A stretch of 64,000 nucleotides of DNA from Siphonodentalium dalli (taxonomy: Eukaryota; Mollusca; Scaphopoda; Gadilida; Siphonodentaliidae), in assembly GCA_032622095.1 (NCBI GenBank), contig CP136064.1:129193605-129257604 (forward strand). Reading direction: 5' to 3'. Below, one piece after another: positions 11,700-23,800 of this stretch. The translations under genes were made by a program, and so were the position numbers. Positions within the stretch are counted from its first letter, which is position 1. Each line of letters starts with the position of its first letter. The notes beneath the pieces were generated by a model that did no database searches, had not been told where the DNA came from, and saw nothing but the letters and a program-made list of their open reading frames with translations.

Positions 11700-12650
11700 A
11701 TGCTAGAAACACCCCGAACCCCCACCCATCATCCGGGGGGGTGCCACCCCGAGGGGGTGAACATGTGGTATGGACCATTTTCGAGAACGGTAAGAATTTC
11801 GACCGATTTGACGGCATGGGTGGGTGGCCGGCCCCAAATACCACCTAGAAACACCCCGAACCCCCACCATCACCCCCGGGGCCGGCCACCCACCCATGCC
11901 GTCAAATCGGTCGAAATCCTTACCGTTCTCTAAAATGGTCCATACCCCATTTTCACCCCTCGGGGTGGCACCCCCCGGGGGTGATGGTGGGGGTCGGGGT
12001 GTTTCTAGGTGGTATTTGGGGCCGGCCAGTGGGGGCCACCCACCCATGCCGTCAAATCGGTCGAAATCCTTACCGTCCTCGAAAATGGTCCATACCCCAT
12101 TTTCACCCCCTCGGGGTGGCACCCCCGGGGGTGATGGGTGGGGGTCGGGGTGTTTCTAGGTGATATTTGGGGCCGGCCAGTGGGGGCCACCCACACATGC
12201 CATCAAATCGGTCGAAATCCTTACCTTTCTCGAAAATGGTCCATACCCCATTTTCACCCCCCTCGGGGTGGCACCCCCGGTGGTGATGGGTGGGGTCGGG
12301 GTGTTTCTAGGTGATATTTGGGGCCGGCCACCCACCCATGCCGTCAAATCGGTCGAAATCCTTACCGTTCTCGAAAATGGTTCATACCCCATTTTCACCC
12401 CCTCGGGTGGCACCCCCCGGGGGTGATGGTGGGGGTCGGGGTGTTTCTAGGTGGTATTTGGGGCCGGCCAGTGGGGGCCACCCACCCATGCCGTCAAATC
12501 GGTCGAAATCCTTACCGTTCTCGAAAATGGTCCATACCCCATTTTCACCCCCTCGGGGTGGCACCCCCGGGTGATGGGTGGGGGTCGGGGTGTTTCTAGG
12601 TGGTATTTGGGGCCGGCCACCCACCCATGCCGTCAAATCGGTCGAAAGCG
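11700..12650. repeat. GC-rich tandem array (139-151-bp units)
   Basis: ATGCCGTCAAATCGG recurs at 11896, 12046, 12197, 12338, 12488 and 12627, giving periods of 139-151 bp. The length step is explained by presence or absence of a ~10-bp AGTGGGGGCC insert. Each unit has CGGTCGAAATCCTTACC, AAAATGGTCCATACC, a CACCCC-CGGGGGTGATGG segment and TTTCTAGGTGGTATTTGG. The first unit (11700 to about 11870) is inverted relative to the rest. Long overlapping open frames on both strands are by-products of the repetition. Confidence 0.9.
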
Positions 12651-12731
12651 ACATTTAAAAAAATAAGGAATAAGGAATAGGGAATAAGTTCCAAATGTCA
12701 TGTTCGTAACTTTGGTATGGATGTCCACATA

Positions 12732-12915
12732 CAGTAATGCTCTAATTAATCAACTTCTCAACCACAGCATAATTATGGGTAACTTTTCAGAATTTAGTCG
12801 GAAATATGGCGAGAGCTTTCTGATGAATGGTAATAAGCCATATTTCTGACTAAATCCTGAAAAATTACCCATAATTCTGCTGTGGTTAAGAAGTCGATTA
12901 ATTAGAGATTTACTG
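12732..12915. mobile_element. 184-bp TA-flanked hairpin MITE
   Basis: The whole element is an imperfect palindrome. It starts CAGTAATGCTCTAATTAATC and ends as the near complement, AATTAGAGATTTACTG. TA lies on both sides (12730-12731 and 12916-12917). TA duplication with CAGTA-type ends suggests a Tc1/mariner-derived MITE. The inner arms (GTGGTTAAG, AATTATGGGTAA, TTTTCAG) match the tandem copies at 1988-2405. Confidence 0.85.
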
Positions 12916-12917
12916 TA

Positions 12918-14084
12918 TATGTTCGATGTTTCAACATGAGGGTATGTCGGCATCGTTGGTGTAACCTCTTGTTAGACTTGTTCTGTGTTGCATCACAAGC
13001 ATGTCATCTTCCAAGTCGGGTTCATATGCCTGGTGCCAGTTGTGGTTTTAGCTTACATGGGCCAAAATCACCACTGTTGTTGTCGGTACTATTCCATTGT
13101 GCATTCATCCACCTGGCCATCTAATAATAGTGAATGTTCTGATGAAGTTAATCAGGCTTTGAGAATTGTTATAAATTTATCCAGGTAACATTTAATTCCA
13201 TTGTTTAATGAGATTTTATCAACTTGGATAACTTTATAACTATTTTGACAACCTGGTTGACATTATATATGGGCCCCAATGCAAAACTTACAGTAAAATC
13301 AAGTTCAATACGTTAGTCAGGTCAACAGGTTCTGTCAACCATTTGGTATGCGGACCTTGCTACTACATGTATATCCAGTTCAAATAAGTTGAGTATCTGT
13401 AGCCCTTTAAGTTTAACCAAAGCACTCCAATCTGGACTCTTGAGAACAAGTTTGGTATATTTTGAAACCGAGACAAAATTGTTATGAACTGGAGTGCATC
13501 CAGTGCCCAATACCAACTATACACTGAATAACAATTTATCTATGATAGAAATTTGTTGAAATCCATATTTTTTTACACAACATAATATGACTATCCGCTT
13601 GTCTTTGGAATGAGTTTTTGTATTTTGAAATGATAGAGCTGTGTCTATATATCACACAACTGGATTTTACTATCGACTATATGTTGGTTGTGGAACTTGA
13701 GGCCAATATTCATTGAATAATCCTGTGATTAAACCTGATTGGGACTTTAACATGACTATGTTACACAGTATTCTCTGATGGTGGATTCAATCTGGATCAG
13801 TTTTACTAGTTACAGTTAGTTACTCTTGTTAATGAATTTCTTTGATATTAATTCTCCTTTCAATTAAAAACAAATAGTGAACCTAACACTGCAGGAGGCC
13901 ATATTTTGGACTGGTTTGGTTAAAGACTAAAGAGGTTATGTGTACTAAATTAGGCCATTTATGAGACCATCTCATAATATACCCAACAGAATGATAAATA
14001 AATTTGAACCATGGGTGAGTGCAAAATACACTTGTGTGCTTTAAGAGCGATGCGAAAGAACATATGGATTATGACAGAAATGAG
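12918..14084. other. Unassigned stretch
   Basis: No recognisable gene, array or terminal repeats. Confidence 0.4.
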
Positions 14085-14190
14085 TTAATCGAGTCAATAG
14101 CGAGTTTGCGATTTCAAACGGGTACGGGTACCGGTACGGGTACTGGTAGCTACCCGTACCGGTACACGTTTTGAAATCGCAAACTGTTTT
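14085..14190. repeat. Palindrome with GGTACGGGTACC core
   Basis: GTTTGCGATTTCAAA with GGGTACGGGTACCGG on the left is mirrored by CCCGTACCGGTACACG with TTTTGAAATCGCAAAC on the right. This gives a long stem centred near 14147. A related copy in inverted orientation lies at 16640-16790, so this belongs to a repeat family. Confidence 0.7.
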
Positions 14191-14799
14191 ACGGGTAGAA
14201 TTAAGCATATCGACGGGTAGTGTATGGTGAGCCAATTGCAGCACAATATATATGATGTAGAGAAATTGTTATCCGCATTCGCTTTCTTGGCCGACGTTAT
14301 ACTTGTTGTTATGGTTATATGATGGACATCTGCGTGGATAATGGATTGCATTAACCAGGGACGAGGCGAAAGTGGAAGGGGTTGGCGTCTTTCTTTGACT
14401 CATTTTGGTAACATTTTCAATAATTAGCTTTCATAAGTAATTTCCCAGACCGTTCGAGTGTCGTCTAGAACAGATGGAATTTTCTGACTGAGAAAATATG
14501 TTATGATAGCACAAATATACAATTACGCTAATTTAATAATCCAACCATTATTCGGTGTACAATGTGTTGGTTTAGACCCAGGGTCCAAGAATGTCCTACA
14601 TGCATGCACTTTTAGTCAGATATAAGACCGAAATTGCCCCTTATATTAGTTGGCGAATATTTAGTCATATAACTGGTAATGGGTTGGAATCTTTCGAAGG
14701 GTCGGGCAAGGGAATATTCATCCCAAGAACTTGGATATTTGTCTGGGTCTAAACCCGGATGTAGGTAGAACAAGAGCTACACTGGGCGTGCAAAATACC

Positions 14800-15215
14800 C
14801 CCTCTCTTGGGTCGGCGCAAACTGGTAAAAAAGGGGAATAACTCTGGTAAAAATTGGCGGACGGAACTCAAATTTTAACTTGACCTGTGTTTTGGTGGGA
14901 GAAAGTAATATACCAAATTATCATTGAATCCGATAAGCTCTAGTAAAGTTATCATCCGGAAAACAAATTTCAGGGATTTTCTAAGTCAAATTACGTCAAA
15001 TAAGGGGCATAACTCCGGTGAAAATTGGCGGGCGGAACCCAAATTCGAACTTGAACTTACTTTTCGGCTCATAAACCCACATACCAAATTTTATTGAATT
15101 TGGTTCACTCTAACTAAAGTTATCATCCGGAAACCAGGTTAACGGACGGACGCCCGGACGGACAGACCAATACTATAATGCGGCCGTTTTTTTCAAACGG
15201 GCGTATAAAAATCAA
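14800..15215 (+). repeat. Dispersed repeat, two diverged internal units
   Basis: AAGGGGAATAACTCTGGTAAAA and AAGGGGCATAACTCCGGTGA head two successive units. Both continue with AAATTGGCGG-CGGAAC, ACTTGA, ACCAAATT, TTGAAT and AAAGTTATCATCCGGAAA. The end has GGACGGACGCCCGG and TTTTTTTCAAACGGGCG. I associate this style of repeat with molluscan genomes. No protein is encoded. Confidence 0.7.
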
Positions 15216-15557
15216 ACTTGTTAAATATAAAGGGTGTTTAATGGTACACTATTCATTATATGGTTCGAATAAAGAGCGTTTGCTTCACGTCTATGCGAAA
15301 CAAAGAAAACAGCTAAAAGTCGATCTGATGACGGTAAGATTGTGCTGACTATGAGGTGTGTATATCAGTATTTGGTGTCACTATCGGCCACTACAATATA
15401 CAACAGTCTTGGGGTTCAAATGCGCCATGTCCGTTCAAACGTCAAATATCTATATTAAAATGAGAAATCAGTCACCACCACATAAGGTACAATAACTGAA
15501 CGGTTGTATTCAATCGTGTAACACATTCACGGTGTACTTATGCACAAAGGGTCGATA

Positions 15558-16290
15558 GGGGACGTGGCGAGAGGGTGGGGTGTATCACCCCAACTTTTGT
15601 CAACAGTTGGATATTGCATATACCTAACACACCAAAACATACGTTGAAATTATTCTGTCATTCAGTTTGATTTTCCAAAAATGTATTAGTGCGGTTTTTT
15701 TTTTTTAGTTTTAGACCAACATTTGCAAATATTCCTACTTTTGGTAGAAAAACATTCGGGCTATATGGTCAACAGCAGGTTGGAAATATCCAACAAATGT
15801 AAAGCTTGAGGAAAGTCAATAATTTATCAATTTTCATGTTCAGATTTCAAAACGTTCTCACACCAGACCGAACCATGATCGACCCGGTATGCCCTGGTCT
15901 AACCACATGCAGTGGCTCGTCAATACTGATCATTGATTTGTGAAAAACAAACCAGGGCGTGAATTTGCCTGGTGTTAGACCACTAGATGTTATGATTTTG
16001 CAATTTCCAGGTTCATATCTACAAAACTGTTCTCGTACTGCATGGTCGGCAAGGTGGAACCCCCCATCACAAGACTTCTGCAGCAAGACTACTGATCCAT
16101 TTAGAACAGTCCACAATAATATTCAGGACAGTGAAGGATCAGTTGCATGGGGGGAATCAGAGCCCAACGGCGTGCACAATTTGAATTACGCACAAACCTC
16201 TGTTTGGTGTGGTTTAAGGGGGTGTATAGTTGGGAATTTGAAGGTGGACACACCTTCTCAACGCGGAGACCCCCTATAATTATGTCCCTG
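15558..16290 (+). repeat. GACGTGGC-family element, near full length
   Basis: It begins GGGGACGTGGCGAGAGGG and ends TATGTCCCTGTG, giving short inverted ends of the type AGGGAC / GTCCCT. Internally it has CAACAGTTGGATATT, TTTGATTTTCCAAAA, TACTTTTGGTA, a TTGGAAATATCCAAC palindrome and GATCCATTTAGAA. The order matches the copies at 18269-18846, 19992-20549 and 44795-45201. No protein is recognisable. Confidence 0.7.
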
Positions 16291-16639
16291 TGTCGAGACT
16301 GCGTATAGCACCGCCAACTCACTCTCTTAATCATAACATGTCGAGAATCCCGGGGTTAGCCCCCCCAAATCACATTCCCAAAAAATAACATGTCATTACT
16401 TGAGTGAAGACAGTTGTCAGTAAACAAATCGGCGTTCCATAGTTATCTTAGTGTTAGAAGCCGCCTCGATACTTTGAACATAAAACATGGCTTACATGAC
16501 AAATGTATCAATGAGATTTGGCAATTAAATCGTGCAATAAATAGATTAATGCATAGCTGACTGTTATTTCGTAGAACTAATGTACTTTTGAGTGAGAAAA
16601 CTTTAGCGAAAGACTACCAGTCAACGGGATACATCTACC

Positions 16640-16790
16640 CGTTCCAAATCCCTATCGCTTTATGTGCTGCATTCAAAGTACGCAAATGACCGTGACGATT
16701 TTCACCGATCTACCTGGATCTACCGGTACCCGTACCCGTCCGAGGGTATCGCAAACTCGCTAATAACTCATTTCCATATATCTGTCAGTC
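16640..16790. repeat. Inverted relative of the 14.1-kb palindrome
   Basis: TACCGGTACCCGTACCCGTC followed by ATCGCAAACTCGCTA and AACTCATTTC is the reverse complement of the left part of 14085-14190. The two could be remnants of ends of one element or independent copies. Confidence 0.6.
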
Positions 16791-17029
16791 CCTCTTTCTG
16801 TCAGTGGGCATGGCAATTGATTCAATGTATAATCTTCATTTCCTGGTGTAATTTCACTGTATAAATATATTTGGGCAGAATCACAAACAAATAAATCATG
16901 CAGCTTGTGATAGACACAAATTATACCAGGATGCTGATTATTCCTCATAATTACATGTACACACCAGTGAAAAAGCAATTCGCATTCTGTTGATACAATG
17001 TAATTAGCGATTGGTAAAGTGTTGATATT

Positions 17030-17945
17030 CCAACATTGGCCCAATGTTGCTTTGCCAACCATATGCCACCCATCTGCCAACATTAACTGCATCTCCTGAG
17101 TATTAGTCATTATGATTAATTGGGAATGCTGTATCAATATACTTATAACGCAGGAACACTTGAAAAACATAGACATGGACTTGAACCATAAAGAAATATC
17201 AACACTATATATATCTGTATATTTTAACATTATGGTTGGCATTATGTTGGCAAACCACGGTTGGCAAGCCGTTGGAAACGCGGGGCCAACCATATACCAA
17301 CGTTAACTTCAATTCCTGAGAATTAATTATTTAGGCCATATGTAATATGCAGATAACATGGGAGGCACTTGAAAAACATAGACAATTTTAAGTCTTGAAC
17401 CAGAAAAATTGCCAATATCAACAATATATTTATATGGTTGGCATTACGTTGGCATTACGTTGACAAACCACGGTTGGCAAAACGTTGGCAATGCGTTGGA
17501 TATTAAACCACTGTTGGAAAATGAACCATCTGCCAACATTAACTCCATTTCCTGAGAATTAATTATTATGACCAATGAGTAAAGCTGTAATATGCAGATA
17601 ACATGGGAGACACTTGAAAAACATAGACAATTTTAAGTCTTGAACCAGAAAAATTGCCAATATCAACAATATATTTATATTGTTGCATTATATGGTTGGC
17701 ATTACGTTGGCATTACGTTGGCAAACCACGGTTGGCAAAACGTTGGCAATGCGTTAGATATTATACCACTGTTGGAAAATGAACCATCTGCCAACATTAA
17801 CTCCATTTCCTGAGAATTAATTATTATGACCAATGAGGAAAGCTGTAATATGCAGATAACATGGGAGACACTTGAAAAGCATAGACAATTTTAAGACTTG
17901 AATCATAAAAATCGCCAATATCAACTATATATATTTATATTGTTG
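17030..17945. repeat. Tandem array, units about 220-260 bp
   Basis: About four units carry CTGCCAACATTAACTCC, TCCTGAGAATTAATTAT, ATGCAGATAACATGGGAG, CACTTGAAAAACATAGACA and clustered ACGTTGGCA or GGTTGGCAAA motifs. The AATTAATTAT landmark recurs near 17321, 17557 and 17815. The array ends against the left arm of the 17949-20881 inverted repeat. Confidence 0.8.
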
Positions 17946-18268
17946 CATTAATATTAGGTGTATTATGGACAAGTGGATTTAAGGTACCGGTTGGAAAATA
18001 CCGAATTAAGGGGAGGTTGTTCGAACTCCATGCATAAATCAATCTCCTACATAACATGGCGTCAGACACCGTAGCGAGGGGACTGAACTCTGGTTTGCGG
18101 CTTGAGCATTTTATACAACGAAAGGGGGTGGTGCAATCGTAAATTCCTATTCTGGTAGTACACCCCCAACAGCTATAAGCATAATAGCCTATTATAGGGT
18201 ATACAACTGAAAGTGGAACGGTATCCACTGTCGTAGGCTGAACTTAATTATCCATGGAAATCCATGAC

Positions 18269-18846
18269 AGGGACGTGGCTAGATGGGTTTCAGCGTTGTG
18301 GAGGGGTGCATCCACCTTGGAATTTTCAACTGCACCCTCTTTGGGGTTTGATTTCCCCAAAATTTACTGGCCCCTCACAACCTGGATGTTAGCATTATTC
18401 TAAATGGATCAGTAGTATTGTTGCCACAACCAGAAGAGGAACGGAATACACTGAGAACATTTTGAGATCCGAACCTGAAAATAGCAAACTCCTAACATCT
18501 AGACTGGCCTCAAGAATTCCAATTGTTGGAAAATTCCAACCTGAGACCCCACCCCCCCCCCCCCCACCCTAAGGTCGTAAAATTTCCAACTGATGCCATT
18601 TCAGTCAATTTTTTTTACCAAAAGTAGGACAATGTGCAAATGATGTTCCATAAACAATTAATAATTGTTGGAAAATCAAACTACGAGAACAATCTCAACC
18701 TATAATATTGTTGGTGTGACCGTGCGAAAGTTCCAATTAATGTTGTGTCATGTATGAAATATCCAACTGTTGACAATTTTGACCAAAGTTGTGGTGGGGT
18801 GGGTGATGCGAGACACACGTGCAACACCCCAGCCGCCATGTCCCTA
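18269..18846 (+). repeat. GACGTGGC-family copy within the left arm
   Basis: It starts AGGGACGTGGCTAG and ends GCCGCCATGTCCCT, so the ends are short inverted repeats. It contains a poly-C run, TTGGAAAATTCCAACC, AATTGTTGGAAAATCAAAC and CAACTGTTGACAATTTTGACC. The same sequence is present inverted in the right arm. Confidence 0.75.
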
Positions 18847-19064
18847 AATCCATGTATTATCACACATGGATCGTGAAATTTAGATAGTAATTAGAATGAC
18901 ATTTTCTTCCTCATACAGTCGGATGCCATCACACGAAACTGAAATAAATTTATTTGTTTTCGTTTCTGACAATTGAAGGGTTAAACTTCAAATTCAAACT
19001 TTAAGTTGGTTGTGAGGAAATGAATCCGACGACGCACGCTTATCGTTGAAATTCCAAGTTATTC

Positions 19065-19345
19065 TTGCGTTGGAATAATTACGTTGGCCCAACGTCAGCT
19101 TTTGTGGTTGGTACGACGTTGGCCCAACGTCGACTTGCGTTGGAATAATTACGTTGGTCCAACATCGGCTTTTGTGGTTGGTACGACGATGGCCCAACGT
19201 CGACTTGCGTTGGAATAATTACGTTGGTCCAACGTCGGCTTTTGTGGTTGGTACGACGATGGCCCAACGTCGACTTGTTGGAATAATTACGTTGGCGCAA
19301 CGTCGGATTTTGTGGTTGGTACAACGATGGCGCAACGTCGACATG
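19065..19345. repeat. 70-bp tandem array in the loop of the inverted repeat
   Basis: TTGGAATAATTACGTTGG recurs at about 19070, 19140, 19210 and 19278, giving periods of 70, 70 and 68. Each unit also has CCAACGTCGGCTTTTGTGG (or a close variant) and TACGACGATGGCCCAACGTC. Dense ACGTTGG and CCAACGT motifs make it locally palindromic. Similar motifs continue less regularly to about 19530. Confidence 0.85.
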
Positions 19346-19674
19346 CGTCAGATTTTGCACGTTTCAAACATGGCTACGTTGGCCCGACGTTGGACAACCA
19401 ACGTTGGGGCAACGTTGGTTTTACCGCTGGTTTAACGTTGGCCCGACGTTGAAAACATAACGCACTAGGCGATATGTGAGGTTAGTAGGTGCGTTAGATG
19501 TCGACGTTGGACCAACGATGGCCCAACGTTGGTCATAGTGTGGAGAAATCGGTCGATTACGTCGTAGCGTCATTTTAACGTCATTCTTAACTGGTCGCGT
19601 GTTTCTTTTTTCAAATAACGCTTTGGTTTATTGACTGAACTTGCATTTGTGTTCTGAGTGAGCTTCTCGGTTTA

Positions 19675-19742
19675 ATGGATTATTATTTGGATAATGCACC
19701 ACGGAACACCATCACCAGCTATAGGGACCCGAAGAAGTACCG
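19675..19742 (+). CDS. Possible short first exon in the loop (tentative)
   Basis: An ATG at 19675 opens 22 codons (MDYYLDNAPRNTITSYRDPK and two more) that run directly into CG followed by GTAAGTAC, a near-perfect splice donor. The peptide is charged and protein-like but I do not recognise it. It sits just inside the right arm of the inverted repeat. If the structure is a transposon, this could be the start of a spliced element gene. No second exon was identified. Chance is a real possibility because the stretch is short. Confidence 0.2.
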
Positions 19743-19991
19743 GTAAGTACTTTAGTTGAGAATATCATGCAGAATAACTTGGAATTTCAACGATAAGCGT
19801 GCGTCGTCGGATTCATTTCCTCCACAGCCAACTTAAAGTTTGAATTTGAAGTTTAACCCTTCAATTGTCAGAAACGAAAACAAATAAATTTATGTCAGTT
19901 TCGTGTGATGGCATCCGACTGTATAAGGAAGAAAATGTCATTCTAATTACTATCTAAATTTCACGATCCATGTGTGATAATGCATGGATTT

Positions 19992-20549
19992 AGGGACATG
20001 GCGGCAGGGGTGTGCACGTGTGTCTCGCATCCCCCACCCCACCACAACTTTGGTCAAAATTGTCAACAGTTGGATATTTCATACATGACACAACATTAAT
20101 TGGAACTTTCGCACGGTCACACCAACAAGATTGTTCTCGTAGTTTGATTTTCCAACAATTATTAATTGTTTATGGAACATCATTTGCACATTGTCCTACT
20201 TTTGGTAAAAAAAATTGACTGAAATGGCATCAGTTGGAAATTTTACGACCTTAGGGTGGGGGGGGGGGGTCTCAGGTTGGAAATTTCCAACAATTGGAAT
20301 TCTTGAGGACAGTCTAGGTGTTAGGAGTTTGCTATTTTCAGGTTCGGATCTCAAAATGTTCTCAGTGTACCGTTCCTCTTCTGGTTGTGGCAACAATACT
20401 TCTGATCCATTTAGAATAATGCTAACATCCAGGCTGTGAGGGCCCAGTAACTTTTGGGGAAATCAAACCCCAAAGGGGGGGGTGCAGTTGAAAATTCCAA
20501 GGTGGATGCACCCCTCCCCAACGCTGAAACCCATCTAGCCACGTCCCTG
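19992..20549 (-). repeat. GACGTGGC-family copy within the right arm
   Basis: Inverted counterpart of 18269-18846, running from AGGGACATGGCGG to GCCACGTCCCTGT on the plus strand. Differences between the two are small apart from C/G-run lengths. Confidence 0.75.
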
Positions 20550-20881
20550 TCATGGATTTCCATGGATAATTAAATTCAGCCTACGACAGTGGATACCGTT
20601 CCACTTTCAGTCGTATACCCTATAATAGGCTATTATGCTTATAGCTGTTGGGGGGGGGTGTACTACCAGAATAGGAATTTACGATTGCACCACCCGTTTC
20701 GTTGTATAAAATGCTCAAGCTGCAAACCAGAGTTCAGTCCCATCGCTACGGTGTCTGACGCCCTGTTATGTAGGAGATTGATTTATGCATGGAGTTCGAA
20801 CAACATCCCCTTAATTCGGTATTTTCCAACCGGTACCGTAAATCCACTTGTCGGTTTGCGCTCCAAAATACACCCAATACT

Positions 20882-23800
20882 CTTCTCTTGTGAATTGTTT
20901 CCCGTGTCGAAATAGGTCGATAAATACATGTCACAAAAAGATGCATTGAAGTCATAACAAATACAAGTTTGAACACGATGTTTGGGTCCCAACCAAAAAT
21001 CAGCTATTTACACGGAGCGTTCCGTGTTAGTCTATATATTCCTGATATATGTTATAAATAAAGAGCGTTCGTTTCACTTCTCTGCGAAAAATTTAACACA
21101 GCTGGAAAATGACAATGGAAAGTACTTACCAGAGCATATGGCGCCAATGTATCAATATTCTGTCAACCAGGCCATTCTTGTGTGATTACCATGCAGTACA
21201 TACTTAATCGGAGGGGGGCTTATATTGAGGTGTGAAAGGGTCTATCTGCTCTTTCGAGTATGATTCCCGGGGAAGTTTTTAGTTTCTGAAATATGTACAT
21301 GTACCTATTTATGGTCTCCGAATCAGTGACGTGGCTACATGGTCTTTGTTATGGTGTGTCAACGTTGAATTTCCTCTTGAACCAGACACCAAACTCCTTC
21401 GCGAGTTTCAATTTGCACCCCCCCCCCCCCCCCCCCCACTTTGCATTGAAACTTTCCAACCGGCACCCAGGCTTTTCAACTGTTGGCAATTTCCAAACTG
21501 AATAAGACTGGAACATTTCCAAAATGGTGTTCATGTCAGACAACAATTTTTACTATTAAAGTATAAAAGTTTTAAAAATATGATACCGGAGGTGTAAACA
21601 AAAATATTCCTACTGATTGTTGGAAAATCAGACAATGAAAACACGTACTTAAAGTTACCAAGTAATGATGTGTCAGACATGAAATTTTCAACTTGTTTCT
21701 ACAATGACTCACGTCACATGGGTTTGAAACGCGATCCGCTGCCCAGCAATTGTCATACACCCATAGTTGCAAAAAAATAATTTCATTTTACAAACTTTAC
21801 ATTACGTGCGTATCATTTTACATTGTTTACGTCAAAGAATCACGTCATATTGATACGTTGTGTCAATGTTCACATGACTGGAGCTGTTGGAAGGAAGTTA
21901 TTACGTTGTCACACTGTGTCACAATAATTATTTCAGCTGTAGTGTGGGCCTATAGTCGTAACGTTGAGTAATATTAGGATTTATGTATTTGGTTGGGGTC
22001 AATTTGTGTATTGATGCATCCCCCACAAACGACCAATGACTACATAATGGACGTTGTCACTGTATTAAATGCCACGTGTCCCTAAAACATAAATTTGAAC
22101 ACCCCCCCCCCCCCCCCCAATAATAGACATGATTAGATATTATTGGGCGGGTAATTTAACTTTTTGGGGATATGTGGGACGTGACGGCATGCAGGGGGTG
22201 GCGACATGCACAACTTTTGGAAATTTTTAATAATTTTGGTGATACATATGGGGCATTTTTTACCAATTAACAAATATTACCCATCCCATATTTTGTCTGA
22301 GGTATTAATATCAATTAATTACTTGGCTTGGGGCTCACCAAGCTACCAAATGAAATAGTTTGTTGTTCTAACCAGTATATAGGCCTACATTTAGAGCAGT
22401 TTGGCAGAAAGGCGGTCTGCTATCAACATGCTGTTGTCAAGCCCCCACCCCGTTGTCCTCACGCCCCTGACAGTAAGAATTTAATATCTGTGACAATGTG
22501 GAATAAATATGGTAATGTGTGCAAAAATGGATGTGGCTACAGGGGTTTGAACATTGAGGTGTTACCACCCCTCCCCAATTTTTGTCAAACTTTTCAACAT
22601 TTTGGAATTTTCAATAACTTAAATTAATGTCGTGTCAGTCATGAAATGCCTAACATTTTGGTCAAAGTTAATGGGGCGGGACAACCTTACCCGTATTGTC
22701 CCTGACCTGACAGTAAGACTGCCCACTCTAGGAGGTTGTGGGTTAGAACAAATAATTAGGGTGATCGCAAGATGGATGTGGCGATAGAGGTCGAGGTATT
22801 ACCCCCCCCCCCCCCCCCCAGATAATTTCAACATTTTAAATTTTCAATAACTTTATAAGTTGAACATCTTAGGCAAAATCTGTTTGAGATCATTTCGATA
22901 GTTTACATTTCCAAATTTCTAATGAGTATCGTTTTGGTCATTATTATGCGGTGAGCTAATTTCAAGATTTGGAATTTTCAATATCATAAGTTGAATTTCA
23001 GGCAAAATCTTTCTGAGATCGTCTGGATAGTTTCGGTTCCCAACAGATATGTAATATTTAGAGTACATTATATTATTTTCTACAAAGACTATATTATAGC
23101 TATTAAATGGTAGTGTGTTGGATTTCAAACTCAGCATCGAATGGGAGACCAGATGAAACTTGGTCAAGTTGGGAAAACAGATTGGTTCACGGGTGCATGG
23201 TTGCAATTTAACCCCTCAAAAAAGGAAGGCTTCTGTCAAAGTCCCTGACATATTACCCCCCCCCCCCCCCGTTCTCAAACCCCGTCTTCATATCCATTCC
23301 GATTTGTCACCAAATGCTGAGATTTTTTATAAAGCAAGTTTTCAAACCGCTGTTTAATATTCATCGTACTAGTAAATGGGCATTGAAACAAAAACACTCT
23401 TTATCGTTGATGATACGGCTGACAACAATTCAAAACATGCTAAAATAATTACTCGATATCTTGCGAATTTACTAATATGTTCGGTCTCATATTTGCTGGG
23501 GAAAATTTCCAATGAGCAGAAACTTACCATGCGCTGGCTCTTGTGGGATCTGTGCAATTTTATTAATGAACTGATTGACAGTTTTGCTAGAAATTGACAC
23601 CGACGAGAGTGAGCAGTACGTAGGTTTATAGCGAGTTTTGAGAATCCGTGACCAATTGGTTGATTGAGACGATCCTGGGTATTGGGTATATAAGATAATT
23701 ACCTGCTGTTCTCAGAGATATTCATGAGTTGAGAAAAACTTTGCGCGCGCATAACACCTCCGCCTACCGGCGTCGGTGTCATCAGCACGTGCTCAAGTCC

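Larger units (their letters stand above)
17949..20881. repeat. 2.9-kb structure with ~1.1-kb inverted arms
   Basis: The left arm (17949-19065) and right arm (19770-20881) are inverted copies that I can follow over their whole length. Landmarks include GGTACCGGTTGGAAAATACC, TAGGAGATTGATTTATGCAT, CTATAATAGGCTATTATGC, TCCATGGAAATCCATGACAG, CGTTTCTGACAATTGAAGGG and GTGCGTCGTCGGATTC. Identity is high by eye, with indels mainly in C/G runs. The ~700-bp loop holds a 70-bp tandem array. Each arm contains a whole GACGTGGC-family copy. No clear target duplication was seen. It may be a foldback-like element or an inverted chromosomal duplication. Confidence 0.9.

Noticed and set aside
11700-12650. Several proline/glycine-rich open frames on both strands
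   Set aside because: All are readings of the GC-rich tandem array, and overlapping frames on both strands are open at once.
16760-17293. 177-residue minus-strand open frame
   Set aside because: It overlaps the ~250-bp tandem array and the palindromic repeat, with no domain or splice signals.
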